This document shows, piece by piece, positions 9,301 to 19,186 of a stretch of DNA of 64,000 nt. Position 1 is the first letter of the stretch. Each line of letters opens with the position of its first letter. The position numbers and the translations under genes are program-made. Origin of the DNA: Variovorax ginsengisoli (GTDB lineage Bacteria > Pseudomonadota > Gammaproteobacteria > Burkholderiales > Burkholderiaceae_C); contig NZ_RCZJ01000002.1 in the NCBI RefSeq assembly GCF_006438845.1, forward strand, positions 984,253 through 1,048,252. Reading direction: 5' to 3'. The notes beneath the pieces were generated by a model. That model saw nothing but the letters and a program-made list of their open reading frames with translations, made no database searches and was not told where the DNA came from.

Positions 9301-9791
9301 CACCACCAGTGCTTGTGACGAATTCGCGGTGTTCCCGCAAATTTCTAAGGGTTTTTACGCCCTTCTTGTGAATACTTTCGTTGTCATGCAAGATTTCGCG
9401 CATGGACTGGCTTCCCATCGACACTCGCCTCGGAACGGACGATCTCGCGCACGATGAAACGTGCTCGCGGGTCCGCTCGTCGGCGTACCTGCTGATGCGC
9501 ATTGCACGCCCTGGATTTCGTCGTCAATCCGCATGCTCGCGGCGTCTGACGCCGCCATAGTTCTCGCTTTCGGAATGCCGCTTTTTCGCGGCCTTTGGTC
9601 GTGATGCGCCTGCGCATCGCAGCCAGATCCTCCAGTGCAAGCCGCGTCCAGACTGTGTGTCCGCCGTGCCATTGCGCTGCCGTTGCGCTGCCGTGCATCC
9701 TGAATTCATGAACATATTCAACGTGGGCAACTGACCTCTGTACAGGTTTTGTGCCCCGCGTCGAGAAAACGCCGCTGGAAGGCGCCCCATC
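9301..9791. other. Long intergenic region, visibly less GC-rich
   Basis: This is a 491-base stretch with no supportable gene; the open frames here have no family features and no ribosome-binding sites. By eye it is clearly richer in A and T than its flanks, especially 9330-9400 and 9690-9770. It includes a weak AAGGG...CCCTT inverted repeat near 9346-9364. It leads into a lone glycosyltransferase. The composition suggests either a long regulatory leader or a scar of transferred DNA. Confidence 0.45.
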
Positions 9792-10748
9792 ATGCGAATA
9801 TCGATACTGATTCCGACCTGCGCGCGGCCCGAGCAGCTGCGTGAAGCGCTCGCAAGCATCGCCATGCAGGATCTTTCTCTCGTTGGCGAGATCCTGATTT
9901 CCGACGACAGTCCTCCCGAACACGTGGAGGCCAACCATGCCGCCGTGAAGGCCAGCGGTTTGCAGTCGCTCGTGCGGTATTGGTCCCACTCGCCCGCGCT
10001 CGGCACCTACCCCAACCACTGGTTCCTCGCGTCGGAGGCGCGCGAAGCGCACATGCTCTTCCTGCACGACGACGACGCCATGTGTCCGGGCGGCCTCGCT
10101 GCGCTGGCCGACGCCTGCAACGCCGAGACCGACACCCGCGTCAAGCTGTGGTTCGGTACGCAGTACATCGTCGATGAAGCGGGCGTCGTCGATCCTGTGC
10201 GTTCGGAGCAGAACGATCGCGCCTACGGCCGAACCGGCGGCGAGGCCGCACACCCGGTCTGGGAGTGGTGCCTGAAGCACTCCATCCCTCCGGACGGCTA
10301 CCTCGTCGAGACCGCCACGTACCGCCGTCACATGCGCGGCGAGCGAGACGGCAACGTTGGCGACTGGGCCTTCGTGGTACGACTGGCCAATCAGGGCATC
10401 TGGGCTCGCTACATCGGCGAAACGGTCTCGCACTATCGCGTGCAGCTTGCGTCAGTCACATCGTCCGGGCGCGGCACCGATGTCCATCTGCTGTTCGAGC
10501 ATGCGTGCAAGTTGAAGGTGCCGCCAGAGCGTGAAGCAGAGAAGCGCCAGCACTTCTACGGATCCATGCTGGTGGTCGCGGTGCGCTACCTGCGCGACGG
10601 CGAACGTGGCAACGCCTGGCGTGCATGGTGTTCGTCGCATCTGCAGTGGCGGCAACGCCTCTCCCTGCGCGCCGCCGCCGTGCTCGCAATGCTGCTGACG
10701 CCCAGGCCCATGTGGTTCTGGGCGCTGCGCTACAAGGACAAGCGCTGA
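9792..10748 (+). CDS. Family 2 glycosyltransferase
   Basis: This 318-residue protein has a GT-A fold start (MRISILIPTCARPEQLREAL), the nucleotide-sugar aspartates in EILISDDSPPEH, and the metal-binding DxD-type motif in MLFLHDDDAMCPGG. There are no obvious membrane helices except a weakly hydrophobic C-terminus. It probably transfers a sugar from a nucleotide donor to a cell-surface glycan, but neither donor nor acceptor can be read from sequence. It is a single gene with no other glycan genes nearby, behind an unusually long and less GC-rich upstream gap. Transfer from elsewhere is possible. Confidence 0.82.
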   Translation: MRISILIPTCARPEQLREALASIAMQDLSLVGEILISDDSPPEHVEANHAAVKASGLQSLVRYWSHSPALGTYPNHWFLASEAREAHMLFLHDDDAMCPGGLAALADACNAETDTRVKLWFGTQYIVDEAGVVDPVRSEQNDRAYGRTGGEAAHPVWEWCLKHSIPPDGYLVETATYRRHMRGERDGNVGDWAFVVRLANQGIWARYIGETVSHYRVQLASVTSSGRGTDVHLLFEHACKLKVPPEREAEKRQHFYGSMLVVAVRYLRDGERGNAWRAWCSSHLQWRQRLSLRAAAVLAMLLTPRPMWFWALRYKDKR

Positions 10749-10950
10749 GGGCAGCGCACTCTTAGCCACCTCGATCGACTGCCGCGCTGGAGGAAGAAGC
10801 GGTGGCGCAATGGCAGCGAAGCAGCCGGCCCTGGCGTTCCGCTTGCGGAACAGGCTGTCCTCCGCACCGGCCTTTCAGGCGCCCCGCCCGGCCCCATATT
10901 CGATGGAGCGCCGCTCGCCATTGCAGCCGGCGCCAACAAGGAAGACCACC

Positions 10951-11988
<1,038 letters not shown>

Positions 11989-11997
11989 GCCCGGCGG

Positions 11998-12903
11998 TCA
12001 TCCCGCGCGTGCGCTGGCGGGAAAGTGGACCTCCAGAAAATCCAGGAAGGCGCGCACCCGCGGCGCCAGCACGCGGCCGCGTGGGTACAGCACGTACAGC
12101 ATGTCGTCCGTGTTCTCGCGGTAGTCGGTGAGCAGCGGCACCAGCGCACCGCTGGCCAGGTCGGCGGCGATGTTGAACTCCGCCAGCCGCACCACGCCCA
12201 GGCCGACGATGGCCAGCGTGCGCAGCAGCTCGCCCTGGTTCGCGCCGACGTGCTTCGGGATGTCGATGGTCTTGAGCGCGCCGTCGCTCTCGCGAAAGGT
12301 CCACGCGTTCCACTGCGTGCGGATCGTGAAGTTCAAGCATCGGTGGCGCAGCAGGTCGTCCGGCGTCTGCGGTGTGCCGTGCTTCTGCAGATAGGACGGC
12401 GCCGCCGCGATGACCCAGGGCCGCGGCATCAGAGGGCGGCCGATCAGCGAGAGCTCGGTGGGACGGCCGCTGTGGATCGCCACGTCGATGCCCTGCTTCA
12501 CGAAGTCGCCACGCTCTGTGCCGATGATGAACTCGAGCCGCAGCGCCGGGTGCTTCTCCATCAGCGCGGGCAGCAAGGGCGCGATCAGGTACTTGGCGGT
12601 GGTCAGCGGGGTGTGGATGTGCAGCGTGCCCGACACCTCTGCATCGGTCGCCGCCGCGACGCTCTCGGCTTCGTCCATCGCATCGACCACGCGCTGGCTC
12701 GCGCGCTGGAATCGGGCGCCCTCCTCGGTCAGCCGGATCGAGCCCGCGATGCGCTCGAACAGCCGCACGTTGAGCCGCGCCTCGAGCCGCGCGATCAGCT
12801 TGCTGACGGCCGACGGCGACAGCAGCAGGCGCCGGCCGGCGCCTGAAAAGCTGCCCTCTTCCACCACGCGGAGGAAGACCGTCATCTCGCCGAATTTGTC
12901 CAT
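11998..12903 (-). CDS. LysR family transcriptional regulator
   Basis: This 301-residue regulator starts MDKFGEMTVFLRVVEEGSFSGAGRRL, with a winged HTH (residues about 3-62, including LSPSAVSKLIARLEARLNVRLFER). The LysR substrate-binding domain runs from about 88 to 295 (TLHIHTPLTTAKYLIAPLL and GVVRLAEFNIAADLASGALV). It is divergent from the AtuA-like gene at 13014, with 110 bases between, so it probably controls that operon. A perfect 8-base palindrome, CTGTACAG (12976-12983), lies in the shared region and is a candidate binding element. The inducer is unknown. Confidence 0.9.
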   Translation of the reverse strand: MDKFGEMTVFLRVVEEGSFSGAGRRLLLSPSAVSKLIARLEARLNVRLFERIAGSIRLTEEGARFQRASQRVVDAMDEAESVAAATDAEVSGTLHIHTPLTTAKYLIAPLLPALMEKHPALRLEFIIGTERGDFVKQGIDVAIHSGRPTELSLIGRPLMPRPWVIAAAPSYLQKHGTPQTPDDLLRHRCLNFTIRTQWNAWTFRESDGALKTIDIPKHVGANQGELLRTLAIVGLGVVRLAEFNIAADLASGALVPLLTDYRENTDDMLYVLYPRGRVLAPRVRAFLDFLEVHFPASARAG

Positions 12904-13013
12904 GCGGGTTTCTTTGTACTGTGCCGCGGCGTCACAGGCGGTGTGCTGCGGCGTGCGTTGTCTCGCTGGGGGGCACTGTACAGAATGGGTCGCTCACACA
13001 GGAGACAAGACAC

Positions 13014-14369
13014 ATGAGCAAGACCCTCCGGATCGGTTCCGGCGCGGCGTGGTGGGGCGACCGCGTCGAGCCCGCCGCCCTGAACGCCGAGCGTGGCGAA
13101 CTCGACTACCTCTGCTTCGAGACCATGGCCGAGGCCACCGTGTCGGCGGCCCAGGTGCGCGCGCGGCGCGACCCCAGCTTTCCCGGCTACGACACCTACC
13201 TCGACGACCGCATGCGTGCGGTGCTGCCGGCCTGCATGCGCAACGGCACGCGCATCGTGTCGAACCAGGGCTGGATCAACCCGACCGCCGCCGCCAAGCG
13301 CATCGTCGAGCTGCTGCAGGAGATCGGCGTCACGGGCGTCAAGGTCGCGGCGGTCGGCGGCAGCCTGATCACCGACCGCGTGCTCGAGCTCACCGACACC
13401 ATCCTGGAGAACGGCCAGCCCACGCACACGCTCAAGCCCACGCTCATCTCGGCCGAGGCCTACCTCGGTGCCGAGCCGATCGTCGAGGCGCTGAAGGCCG
13501 GCGCGCAGATCGTGGTGACCGGCCGCGTGGCCGACCCGTCGATCTTCATGGCGCCGATGATGTACGAGTTCGGCTGGGACCCGCTCGACCATGCGCGCGT
13601 CGGCGCCGGCAACGGCATCGGCCACCTGCTGGAATGCGGCGCGCAGGTGACGGGCGGCTACTTTTCCGACCCCGGCTTCAAGGACGTGCCCGAGCCGTGG
13701 AACTTCGCCTTTCCGATCGCCGAGGTCGAGGCCAACGGCGACGTCGTGATCACGAAGGTGAGCGGCAGCGGCGGCGCCGTGACGCTGCAGACGGTGAAGG
13801 AGCAGATGCTCTACGAGGTGCACGACCCGGCGAACTACATCACGCCCGACGTGGTGGTCGACTTCACCACCGCGAAGCTCGAGCAGGTCGGCCCCGACCG
13901 CGTGCGCGTCACCGGCCTGTCGGGCAAGCCGCGCACGCCCACGCTCAAGGTGTCGATCGGCTGCACCGAAGGCTTCATCGGCGAGGACATGTTCTTCTAC
14001 GCCGGCCCCGGCGCACTGCGCCGCGCACAGCTCGCGAAGAAGGTGCTCGAGGAGCGCTTCAAGATCGTGAAGCTCCAGGCCGAAGACATGCGTGTCGACT
14101 TCCTCGGCATCAACGCGATCCACGGTGACGCGACCCCGGCCGATGCGCCCGAGCCCTACGAGATCGCGGTGCGCGTGGCGGCCCGCACGAAGACGCGCGA
14201 GGAAGCGGCCAAGGTCGGCCGCGAGGTCGACGGCATGGCCGTCTCGGGCATCGCCCACACCGGCAAGCGGGTGCCGCACCAGGAGCGCACGCGCGAGGTG
14301 ATCGGCGTGTGGTCGTCGCTGGTACCGCGCGAGCAGGTGCCGGCGTCCATCCAGTATTTCGAAAGCTGA
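13014..14369 (+). CDS. Acyclic terpene utilisation AtuA-like protein (DUF1446)
   Basis: This is a 451-residue protein. The ATG at 13014 was chosen because AGGAGA lies 9 bases before it and the product then starts MSKTLRIGSGAAWWGDR, as in the family. It contains the DUF1446 blocks LDYLCFETMAEATVSAAQ, GTRIVSNQGWINPTAAAKR and VTGRVADPSIFMAPMMYEFGW. AtuA is needed for citronellol/geraniol catabolism in Pseudomonas, but most homologues have no proven reaction. Pseudomonas AtuA is about 600 residues; here the C-terminal part is a separate gene that follows 7 bases later. No other terpene genes are present, so the substrate may differ. Confidence 0.82.
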   Translation: MSKTLRIGSGAAWWGDRVEPAALNAERGELDYLCFETMAEATVSAAQVRARRDPSFPGYDTYLDDRMRAVLPACMRNGTRIVSNQGWINPTAAAKRIVELLQEIGVTGVKVAAVGGSLITDRVLELTDTILENGQPTHTLKPTLISAEAYLGAEPIVEALKAGAQIVVTGRVADPSIFMAPMMYEFGWDPLDHARVGAGNGIGHLLECGAQVTGGYFSDPGFKDVPEPWNFAFPIAEVEANGDVVITKVSGSGGAVTLQTVKEQMLYEVHDPANYITPDVVVDFTTAKLEQVGPDRVRVTGLSGKPRTPTLKVSIGCTEGFIGEDMFFYAGPGALRRAQLAKKVLEERFKIVKLQAEDMRVDFLGINAIHGDATPADAPEPYEIAVRVAARTKTREEAAKVGREVDGMAVSGIAHTGKRVPHQERTREVIGVWSSLVPREQVPASIQYFES

Positions 14370-14376
14370 GGCACCG

Positions 14377-14730
14377 ATGAAAGTTCTTCTGCAACATGTC
14401 GCCCACGCCCGCTCGGGCGACAAGGGCAACACTTCGAACATCTCGGTGTTCGCCTACGAGCCCGAGTTCTACGCGCTGCTGCGCGACCAGCTCACGGCCG
14501 AGCGCTTCAAGGCCTTCTATCGCGGTGCGATCACCGGCGAAGTGCTGCGCTACGAGGCCCGCAACATCGACGCGATGAACTTCGTCTGCCATGGCGCGCT
14601 GGGCGGCGGCGTGTCGCGCAGCCTGTGCCTGGACAACTATGGCAAGGCGCTGTCGGCCGCGGTGCTGGGCTTCGAGATCGAGGTGCCCGACGCACTGGCG
14701 GACAAGCTGCACGGACGCCATCTGCTTTAG
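14377..14730 (+). CDS. AtuA C-terminal-like small protein
   Basis: This 117-residue protein begins MKVLLQHVAHARSGDKGNTS. The conserved HARSGDKGNTSNIS motif is the hallmark of the domain found at the C-terminus of AtuA. It continues with IDAMNFVCHGALGGGVSRSL, which matches the same family. It follows the large AtuA-like subunit by 7 bases and precedes a Bug receptor by 36 bases, forming one operon. The product probably forms a heteromeric complex with its upstream neighbour, replacing the fused protein seen in Pseudomonas. Confidence 0.78.
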   Translation: MKVLLQHVAHARSGDKGNTSNISVFAYEPEFYALLRDQLTAERFKAFYRGAITGEVLRYEARNIDAMNFVCHGALGGGVSRSLCLDNYGKALSAAVLGFEIEVPDALADKLHGRHLL

Positions 14731-14766
14731 CGCTTTCATCCACACAAGAAGACGGAGACAAGAACA

Positions 14767-15738
14767 ATGAAGACGACGATTCGCTGGTTCGCGGCCGCAG
14801 TGCTTTCGGTCGCGGCGGTCGGTGCCGTACAGGCACAGAGCTACCCCAACAAGCCGGTGCGGCTCATCGTGCCGTACCCGGCCGGTGGCACGACGGACAT
14901 CATCGCGCGCGTGGCGGCGCAGCAGCTGAGCGAAAGGCTCAAGCAGCCTTTCGTGGTGGAGAACAAGGCGGGGGCCAACGGCGCGATCGGCTCGGTGGAA
15001 GTGGCGCGTGCGCCGGCTGACGGCTACACGCTGCTGATGGGCACAGCCAGTACGCACGGCATCAATTCGGCGGTCTACAAGAGCCTGCCGTACGACGCGG
15101 TGAAGGACTTCGCACCGGTGACCATCGTGGCGAGCACGCCTAACATCATCGCGGTGCACCCGAGCGTGCCGGCGAAGAATCTGCAGGAACTGCTGGCGCT
15201 CGCCAAGGCGCAGCCGGGCAAGCTCAACTACGGTTCGACCAGCCTGGGCGGCTCGCCCCACATGAGCGCCGAGCTGCTGAAGATGATGGCGGGTGTCGAC
15301 ATGGTCCACGTGCCGTACAAGGGCGCTGCGCCGATGCTCACCGACCTGATGGGCGGGCAGGTGCAAATCGGCTTCGACAATCTGCCTTCGACCATCAACT
15401 TCGTGCGCAGCGGCAAGGTGCGCGCCATCGCGGTGACCACGCCGCAGCGCTGGCCCGGTGCGCCTGAGATTCCGACCGTCGCCGAGAGCGGACTGCCCGG
15501 CTACGAGGTGTCTGGCTGGTTCGGCCTGCTGGCGCCAGCCGGCACGCCGCCGGCGGTGCTCGCCACGATCCAGCAAGCCCTCTCCGAAGCCGTGAAACAG
15601 CCCGAGGTGAACAAGCAGATGCTCGAGCTCGGCGCGCAGCCAGTGGCCAACACGCCCGACGCTTTCGCGAAGCTGGTGCAGGCCGACGTGGCCAAGTGGC
15701 GCGACGTGGTGAAGACCACCGGGGTGAAGTTGGACTGA
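14767..15738 (+). CDS. Bug-family tripartite tricarboxylate transporter receptor
   Basis: This is a 323-residue periplasmic binding protein. The signal peptide (MKTTIRWFAAAVLSVAAVGAVQAQ) is followed by the family opening YPNKPVRLIVPYPAGGTTDIIAR. The two carboxylate-contacting loops are present (PYPAGGTTD and NYGSTSLGGSPHMSAEL), together with DMVHVPYKGAAPMLTDLMGG. It captures a small carboxylate or similar ligand outside the inner membrane. No TctA/TctB membrane genes lie nearby, which is usual for the expanded Bug sets of betaproteobacteria. Its position after the AtuA-like pair suggests it binds the substrate those proteins handle. Confidence 0.93.
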   Translation: MKTTIRWFAAAVLSVAAVGAVQAQSYPNKPVRLIVPYPAGGTTDIIARVAAQQLSERLKQPFVVENKAGANGAIGSVEVARAPADGYTLLMGTASTHGINSAVYKSLPYDAVKDFAPVTIVASTPNIIAVHPSVPAKNLQELLALAKAQPGKLNYGSTSLGGSPHMSAELLKMMAGVDMVHVPYKGAAPMLTDLMGGQVQIGFDNLPSTINFVRSGKVRAIAVTTPQRWPGAPEIPTVAESGLPGYEVSGWFGLLAPAGTPPAVLATIQQALSEAVKQPEVNKQMLELGAQPVANTPDAFAKLVQADVAKWRDVVKTTGVKLD

Positions 15739-15831
15739 CCCCGTCGCCCGGTAGCGTGCGCGCAACGCGCCTACGCACGGCGGCGATTCCCACGTGCGCC
15801 ATCGGCGCGACCTCGCCCGGACATTGAAGCG

Positions 15832-17109
15832 ATGTCCGAAAAGCTGCTATTCCTCTTGCAGCGAGTCTGGCGCCGGTCGTGGGTGCGATGTGCGCTTTTC
15901 TCGCTTTTCGCGCTGCTTGCGGTGCTCTCTTCGACGCTGCTGGGCCCACTCATCCCGCAGGACGTTGCGTTGAAGTTGGGGTCCGACTCGATCGGCAGCC
16001 TGCTCAACATCCTCGCGTCGAGCATGCTGACGGTCGCCATCTTCTCGGCGAGCACCATGGTCGCGTCGTTTGCAGCCGTGGCTTCGAGCGCAACGCCGCG
16101 CGCATCGCAGTTGCTGATCGAAGACAGCACCATCCAGAACACGCTGGCCGTCTTCATCGGCGCTTTCCTGTACAGCGTGATCGCATTGGTCGGACTGCAT
16201 GCCCATGTCTATGGCGATGGCGGACGGCTGGTGCTTTTCGTCTTCACGCTCGTGATCCTTCTGCTGGTGGTCATCGTGCTGCTGCGTTGGATCGACTATC
16301 TCTCGGTGATGGGCCGGCTCGGCGAGACCATCCGGCGGGTCGAGGCGGCGACGACCAAGGCGATGGACCAGCGCACGAACAGGCCTTACCTCGGTGGCCG
16401 CCCACAACAACCCGACGAACGCGGCACGCAAGGCGTCGAGGCGCCGACGACCGGCTTCGTCCAGCACGTCTCCCTCGACCTGCTGCAGGCACGTGCAGAG
16501 ACGCTGGGTGCCGATCTCCACCTGCACGTTCTGCCCGGCGCTTTCGTCGAACCCACGACAGCGATCGTCAGCACCGACAGCCCCTTGGACGACGCGTCTC
16601 GCAAGGCCATCACCGACGCCGTGCTGATCGGCCCCACCCGCACTTTCGATCACGATCCCCGCTTCGGCCTGGTGGTGATGGGCGAGATCGCTTCGCGTGC
16701 GCTCTCGGCATCGGTCAACGACCCGGGCAGCGCGCTCGATGTGCTGGCGACGGGCGTGAAGACGCTGCACCACTGGGCAAAGCCGCGTCAGCAGCGCGAC
16801 GAGCCGGCGGCAGAAGTCCTCTTCGCGCGAGTGAGCGTGCCGCCCGTGCATGAGGCGGGCATGGTCGACGACCTGTTCATGCCTTTTGCACGGTACGGCG
16901 CATCGTCGGTCGAAGTCGGTGTCGCGCTGCAGCGTGCACTCGGTTCGGTGATGCGCTTCGGGCATCCGCCGTTCAACGCGGCTGCGAAGCGGATGTCCCA
17001 CTACGCGCTGGTTCGCGCCGACCACGCCGCTCTGTGCGCACCAGACCTGAACACCCTGTGCGAAGCCGCGCGCATCGCTACCGCGCACACGGAGTCACCC
17101 AGGCGCTGA
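15832..17109 (+). CDS. DUF2254 family membrane protein
   Basis: This is a 425-residue protein. The N-terminal half carries four predicted membrane helices, near residues 19-40, 62-85, 101-122 and 128-150. The soluble C-terminal half includes the pattern RTFDHDPRFGLVVMGEIASRALSASVNDPGSALD, which identifies the DUF2254 family. The role of the family is unknown. The cytosolic part has repeated Asp/Pro turns but no enzyme signature. It is a single gene between a Bug receptor and an MFS carrier, both on the same strand, with gaps of about 90 bases on either side. Confidence 0.85.
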   Translation: MSEKLLFLLQRVWRRSWVRCALFSLFALLAVLSSTLLGPLIPQDVALKLGSDSIGSLLNILASSMLTVAIFSASTMVASFAAVASSATPRASQLLIEDSTIQNTLAVFIGAFLYSVIALVGLHAHVYGDGGRLVLFVFTLVILLLVVIVLLRWIDYLSVMGRLGETIRRVEAATTKAMDQRTNRPYLGGRPQQPDERGTQGVEAPTTGFVQHVSLDLLQARAETLGADLHLHVLPGAFVEPTTAIVSTDSPLDDASRKAITDAVLIGPTRTFDHDPRFGLVVMGEIASRALSASVNDPGSALDVLATGVKTLHHWAKPRQQRDEPAAEVLFARVSVPPVHEAGMVDDLFMPFARYGASSVEVGVALQRALGSVMRFGHPPFNAAAKRMSHYALVRADHAALCAPDLNTLCEAARIATAHTESPRR

Positions 17110-17197
17110 CGCCTCATGGAATTGCGGGCATGCTCCGGGGACCTTGCAAACGCAGGCGTTACGGGTCCTCCACCGCCCGGCTGTCCAAAAAAGAACG

Positions 17198-18430
17198 ATG
17201 AGACATACCTCCCGCACGGCCGGCTCGTCCTGGCTGATGCTGATGGCGCTGACGACCGCCTTCGCCTTGAGCCAGGCGTTTCGCACGGTCGCGGCGATCC
17301 TCGCGACGCCCCTGCAGGCCGAGTTCGGCCTGTCGCCCCAGGCGCTGGGCCTGTTCGCCGGCGCCTTCCACTTCGCATTCGGTGCGCTGCAATTGATGAT
17401 GGGCATCGGCATCGACCTGCAGGGCGTGCGTCGCACGGTGCTGATGGCGTTCCCGCTGGCCATCGTGGGCGCAGCGGTCTCCGCCTTGGCGCCCAACTTC
17501 GCGGTGCTGGTGGCGGGCCAGGTGTTGATCGGCATCGGCTGCGCGCCGGCCTTCCTGGTGTGCACGGTGTTCATCGCGCGGCAGTTTCCGGCGGAACGCT
17601 TCGCGGCGGTGTCGGGCATGACACTGGGCATCGGCTCGCTCGGCATGCTGCTCACCGGCACGCCGCTCGCATGGCTGGTGCAGGCGACCTCGTGGCGCAC
17701 CGGCTTTTGGGCGCTGGGGGCGGGGTCGGCGCTGTCGTGGCTTCTCATCCTCCGGCTCGTGCAGGAGCCGCCGGCGCCGGTCGCCTCGACCGAGCGGCCG
17801 TCGGTGCTCGGCGCGCTGCGCAGCTACGGCGCGCTGTTCGCGCTGCCCCACACGCTGGGCATCGTCGCGCTGGCGTGGGTGACGTACGCATCGTTCATCT
17901 CGCTGCGCGGGCTGTGGCTTGGCCCGCTGCTGATCGAGCGGCACGGCTTCTCGCTGGTGCAGAGCGGCAACGTGGCGATTGCGGTGTCGGTGGTCGGCAT
18001 GTTCGGGCCGGTGCTGTTCGGCCGCTTCGACCCCGGTGCGTCGCGGCGGCGCTGGATCGTCGGCTTCACGCTCACGGTGGCGGCGGTGTTCGGCATGATG
18101 GCCTTCGACCCCGGCGCGGCACTCGACGTGGCGGGCCTGATCGCGGTCGGCGTGCTCTCGGGCTACATCGTGCTGCAGTACGCCGACGTGAAGGCTGCCT
18201 ACCCGGCCGCGATGACGGGCCGCGCCATGGCGGTCTTCACGATGGCGATGTTCCTCGGCGTGGCGGTGATGCAGTGGTTCACTGGGGCGGTGGCGTCCAT
18301 CGCGTCGGCGCACGGGGCCGACCCGTTCATGAGCGTGCTGCTGACCATTGCCGCCCTGCTGGTCTCGGGCGCGGCCGCCTTCGTGTTGCTGCCGAAGCCC
18401 ACCGGCACGCGGGCGTCGAGCACCGGCTGA
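17198..18430 (+). CDS. MFS transporter
   Basis: This is a 410-residue carrier with twelve predicted helices. I chose the ATG at 17198 (MRHTSRTAGSSWLML); the frame open upstream gives an unlikely N-terminus. The loop between helices 2 and 3 carries a variant of the MFS signature (GIDLQGVRRTVL). The family of closest shape is the cyanate/nitrate or sugar-phosphate type of small-solute carriers, but the substrate is not readable. Its stop lies one base from the stop of the converging TetR gene, and there is no terminator between them. Confidence 0.85.
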   Translation: MRHTSRTAGSSWLMLMALTTAFALSQAFRTVAAILATPLQAEFGLSPQALGLFAGAFHFAFGALQLMMGIGIDLQGVRRTVLMAFPLAIVGAAVSALAPNFAVLVAGQVLIGIGCAPAFLVCTVFIARQFPAERFAAVSGMTLGIGSLGMLLTGTPLAWLVQATSWRTGFWALGAGSALSWLLILRLVQEPPAPVASTERPSVLGALRSYGALFALPHTLGIVALAWVTYASFISLRGLWLGPLLIERHGFSLVQSGNVAIAVSVVGMFGPVLFGRFDPGASRRRWIVGFTLTVAAVFGMMAFDPGAALDVAGLIAVGVLSGYIVLQYADVKAAYPAAMTGRAMAVFTMAMFLGVAVMQWFTGAVASIASAHGADPFMSVLLTIAALLVSGAAAFVLLPKPTGTRASSTG

Positions 18431-18431
18431 T

Positions 18432-19082
18432 TCAGACCGAGAGGCCCTGTTCGACCATGTCGAGCAGGCGTTGCCCGAACTGCTGCATCTGCGGGCCGAT
18501 CACCGGCCCCAGCGGCCCGTCAAGCACCAGCGCCGCCAACCCGTGAACCGCCGACCAGGCCAGGAACTCCGCGCCGGGGCGCCGTGCCGCTGGCATCACC
18601 CCCGCCGCGACCATCTGGTCGAGCGCCTCGCCGAGCAGCTGGAACGGGTTCTTGCCGCTGGGTCCGGCGCGCGCCGGATCGCCGGGGCCGGCCAGGTCGT
18701 CGGACGCTGCATAAGCCGTGCGGAACAGCCCGTTCTCGGCCTGCGCAAAACGCAGGTAGCCGGTGCCGATGGCGCGCAGCGCGGCGCGCGCCGCATCGGC
18801 CGGCGCCAGCCCGGCGGGAACGGCAGCCAGCTCGGCCTCCATCGCCGCGGCCGAAGCCGACAGCGCAGCCGCGCGCACCGCCTTCAACAGCGCCTGGCGG
18901 CTGCCGAAGTGCCGGTACGCCGCGTTCGGCACCACGCCGGCCTGTCGCGTGACCTCGCGCAGCACCACGGCCTCGGGCCCGCCGCTGCGCGCCAGCGCGA
19001 TGCCCGCTTCGAGCAACGCACGCCGCAGGTCGCCGTGGCGGTAGGTGCTGCGCACCGGCAGCGGGACGGGAACGGGACTCAT
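18432..19082 (-). CDS. TetR/AcrR family regulator
   Basis: This is a 216-residue repressor-type protein. The N-terminal HTH lies at residues about 13-60 (YRHGDLRRALLEAG, then VVLREVTRQAGVVPNAAYRHFGSRQALLKAV). The C-terminal ligand domain contains WSAVHGLAALVLDGPLG, as in the WHG-type TetR C-terminal family. It is divergent from the VOC gene at 19187. Two inverted repeats with the same GTCCA/TGGAC core occupy the 104-base gap, strongly suggesting self-regulation and control of the VOC gene. The ligand is unknown. Confidence 0.92.
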   Translation of the reverse strand: MSPVPVPLPVRSTYRHGDLRRALLEAGIALARSGGPEAVVLREVTRQAGVVPNAAYRHFGSRQALLKAVRAAALSASAAAMEAELAAVPAGLAPADAARAALRAIGTGYLRFAQAENGLFRTAYAASDDLAGPGDPARAGPSGKNPFQLLGEALDQMVAAGVMPAARRPGAEFLAWSAVHGLAALVLDGPLGPVIGPQMQQFGQRLLDMVEQGLSV

Positions 19083-19100
19083 GGCACGGGGAATTTCAGG

Positions 19101-19113
19101 TGGACAGCGTCCA
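19101..19113. promoter_or_regulatory. TetR operator, proximal copy
   Basis: The sequence is TGGAC-AGC-GTCCA, a perfect inverted repeat of 5-base arms. It shares its arms and spacer length with the larger repeat centred 33 bases away. It lies 18 bases upstream of the TetR start codon. Confidence 0.6.
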
Positions 19114-19129
19114 TTCTCTCCGCTAAGGT
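19101..19129 (+). promoter_or_regulatory. Candidate promoter of the VOC gene
   Basis: TGGACA (19101-19106) and TAAGGT (19124-19129) resemble the -35 and -10 boxes of a sigma-70 promoter, with an ideal 17-base spacer. The -35 box lies inside one inverted repeat, and the -10 box abuts the second. Binding of the TetR protein would therefore block the promoter. No start site has been mapped. Confidence 0.5.
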
Positions 19130-19150
19130 CTTGTGGACGGCGTCCACAAG
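19130..19150. promoter_or_regulatory. TetR operator, main copy
   Basis: This is a perfect 21-base inverted repeat, CTTGTGGAC then GGC then GTCCACAAG. It lies midway between the divergent TetR and VOC genes and directly downstream of the candidate -10 box of the VOC promoter. The length and symmetry fit a TetR-dimer site. Confidence 0.72.
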
Positions 19151-19186
19151 CCGTTCCATTTCACCCCATTCCCCCGAGGAAAACCA

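Noticed and set aside
12976..12983. CTGTACAG palindrome between LysR and the AtuA-like gene
   Set aside because: Eight bases alone is too little to call an operator; kept as a note in the LysR entry.
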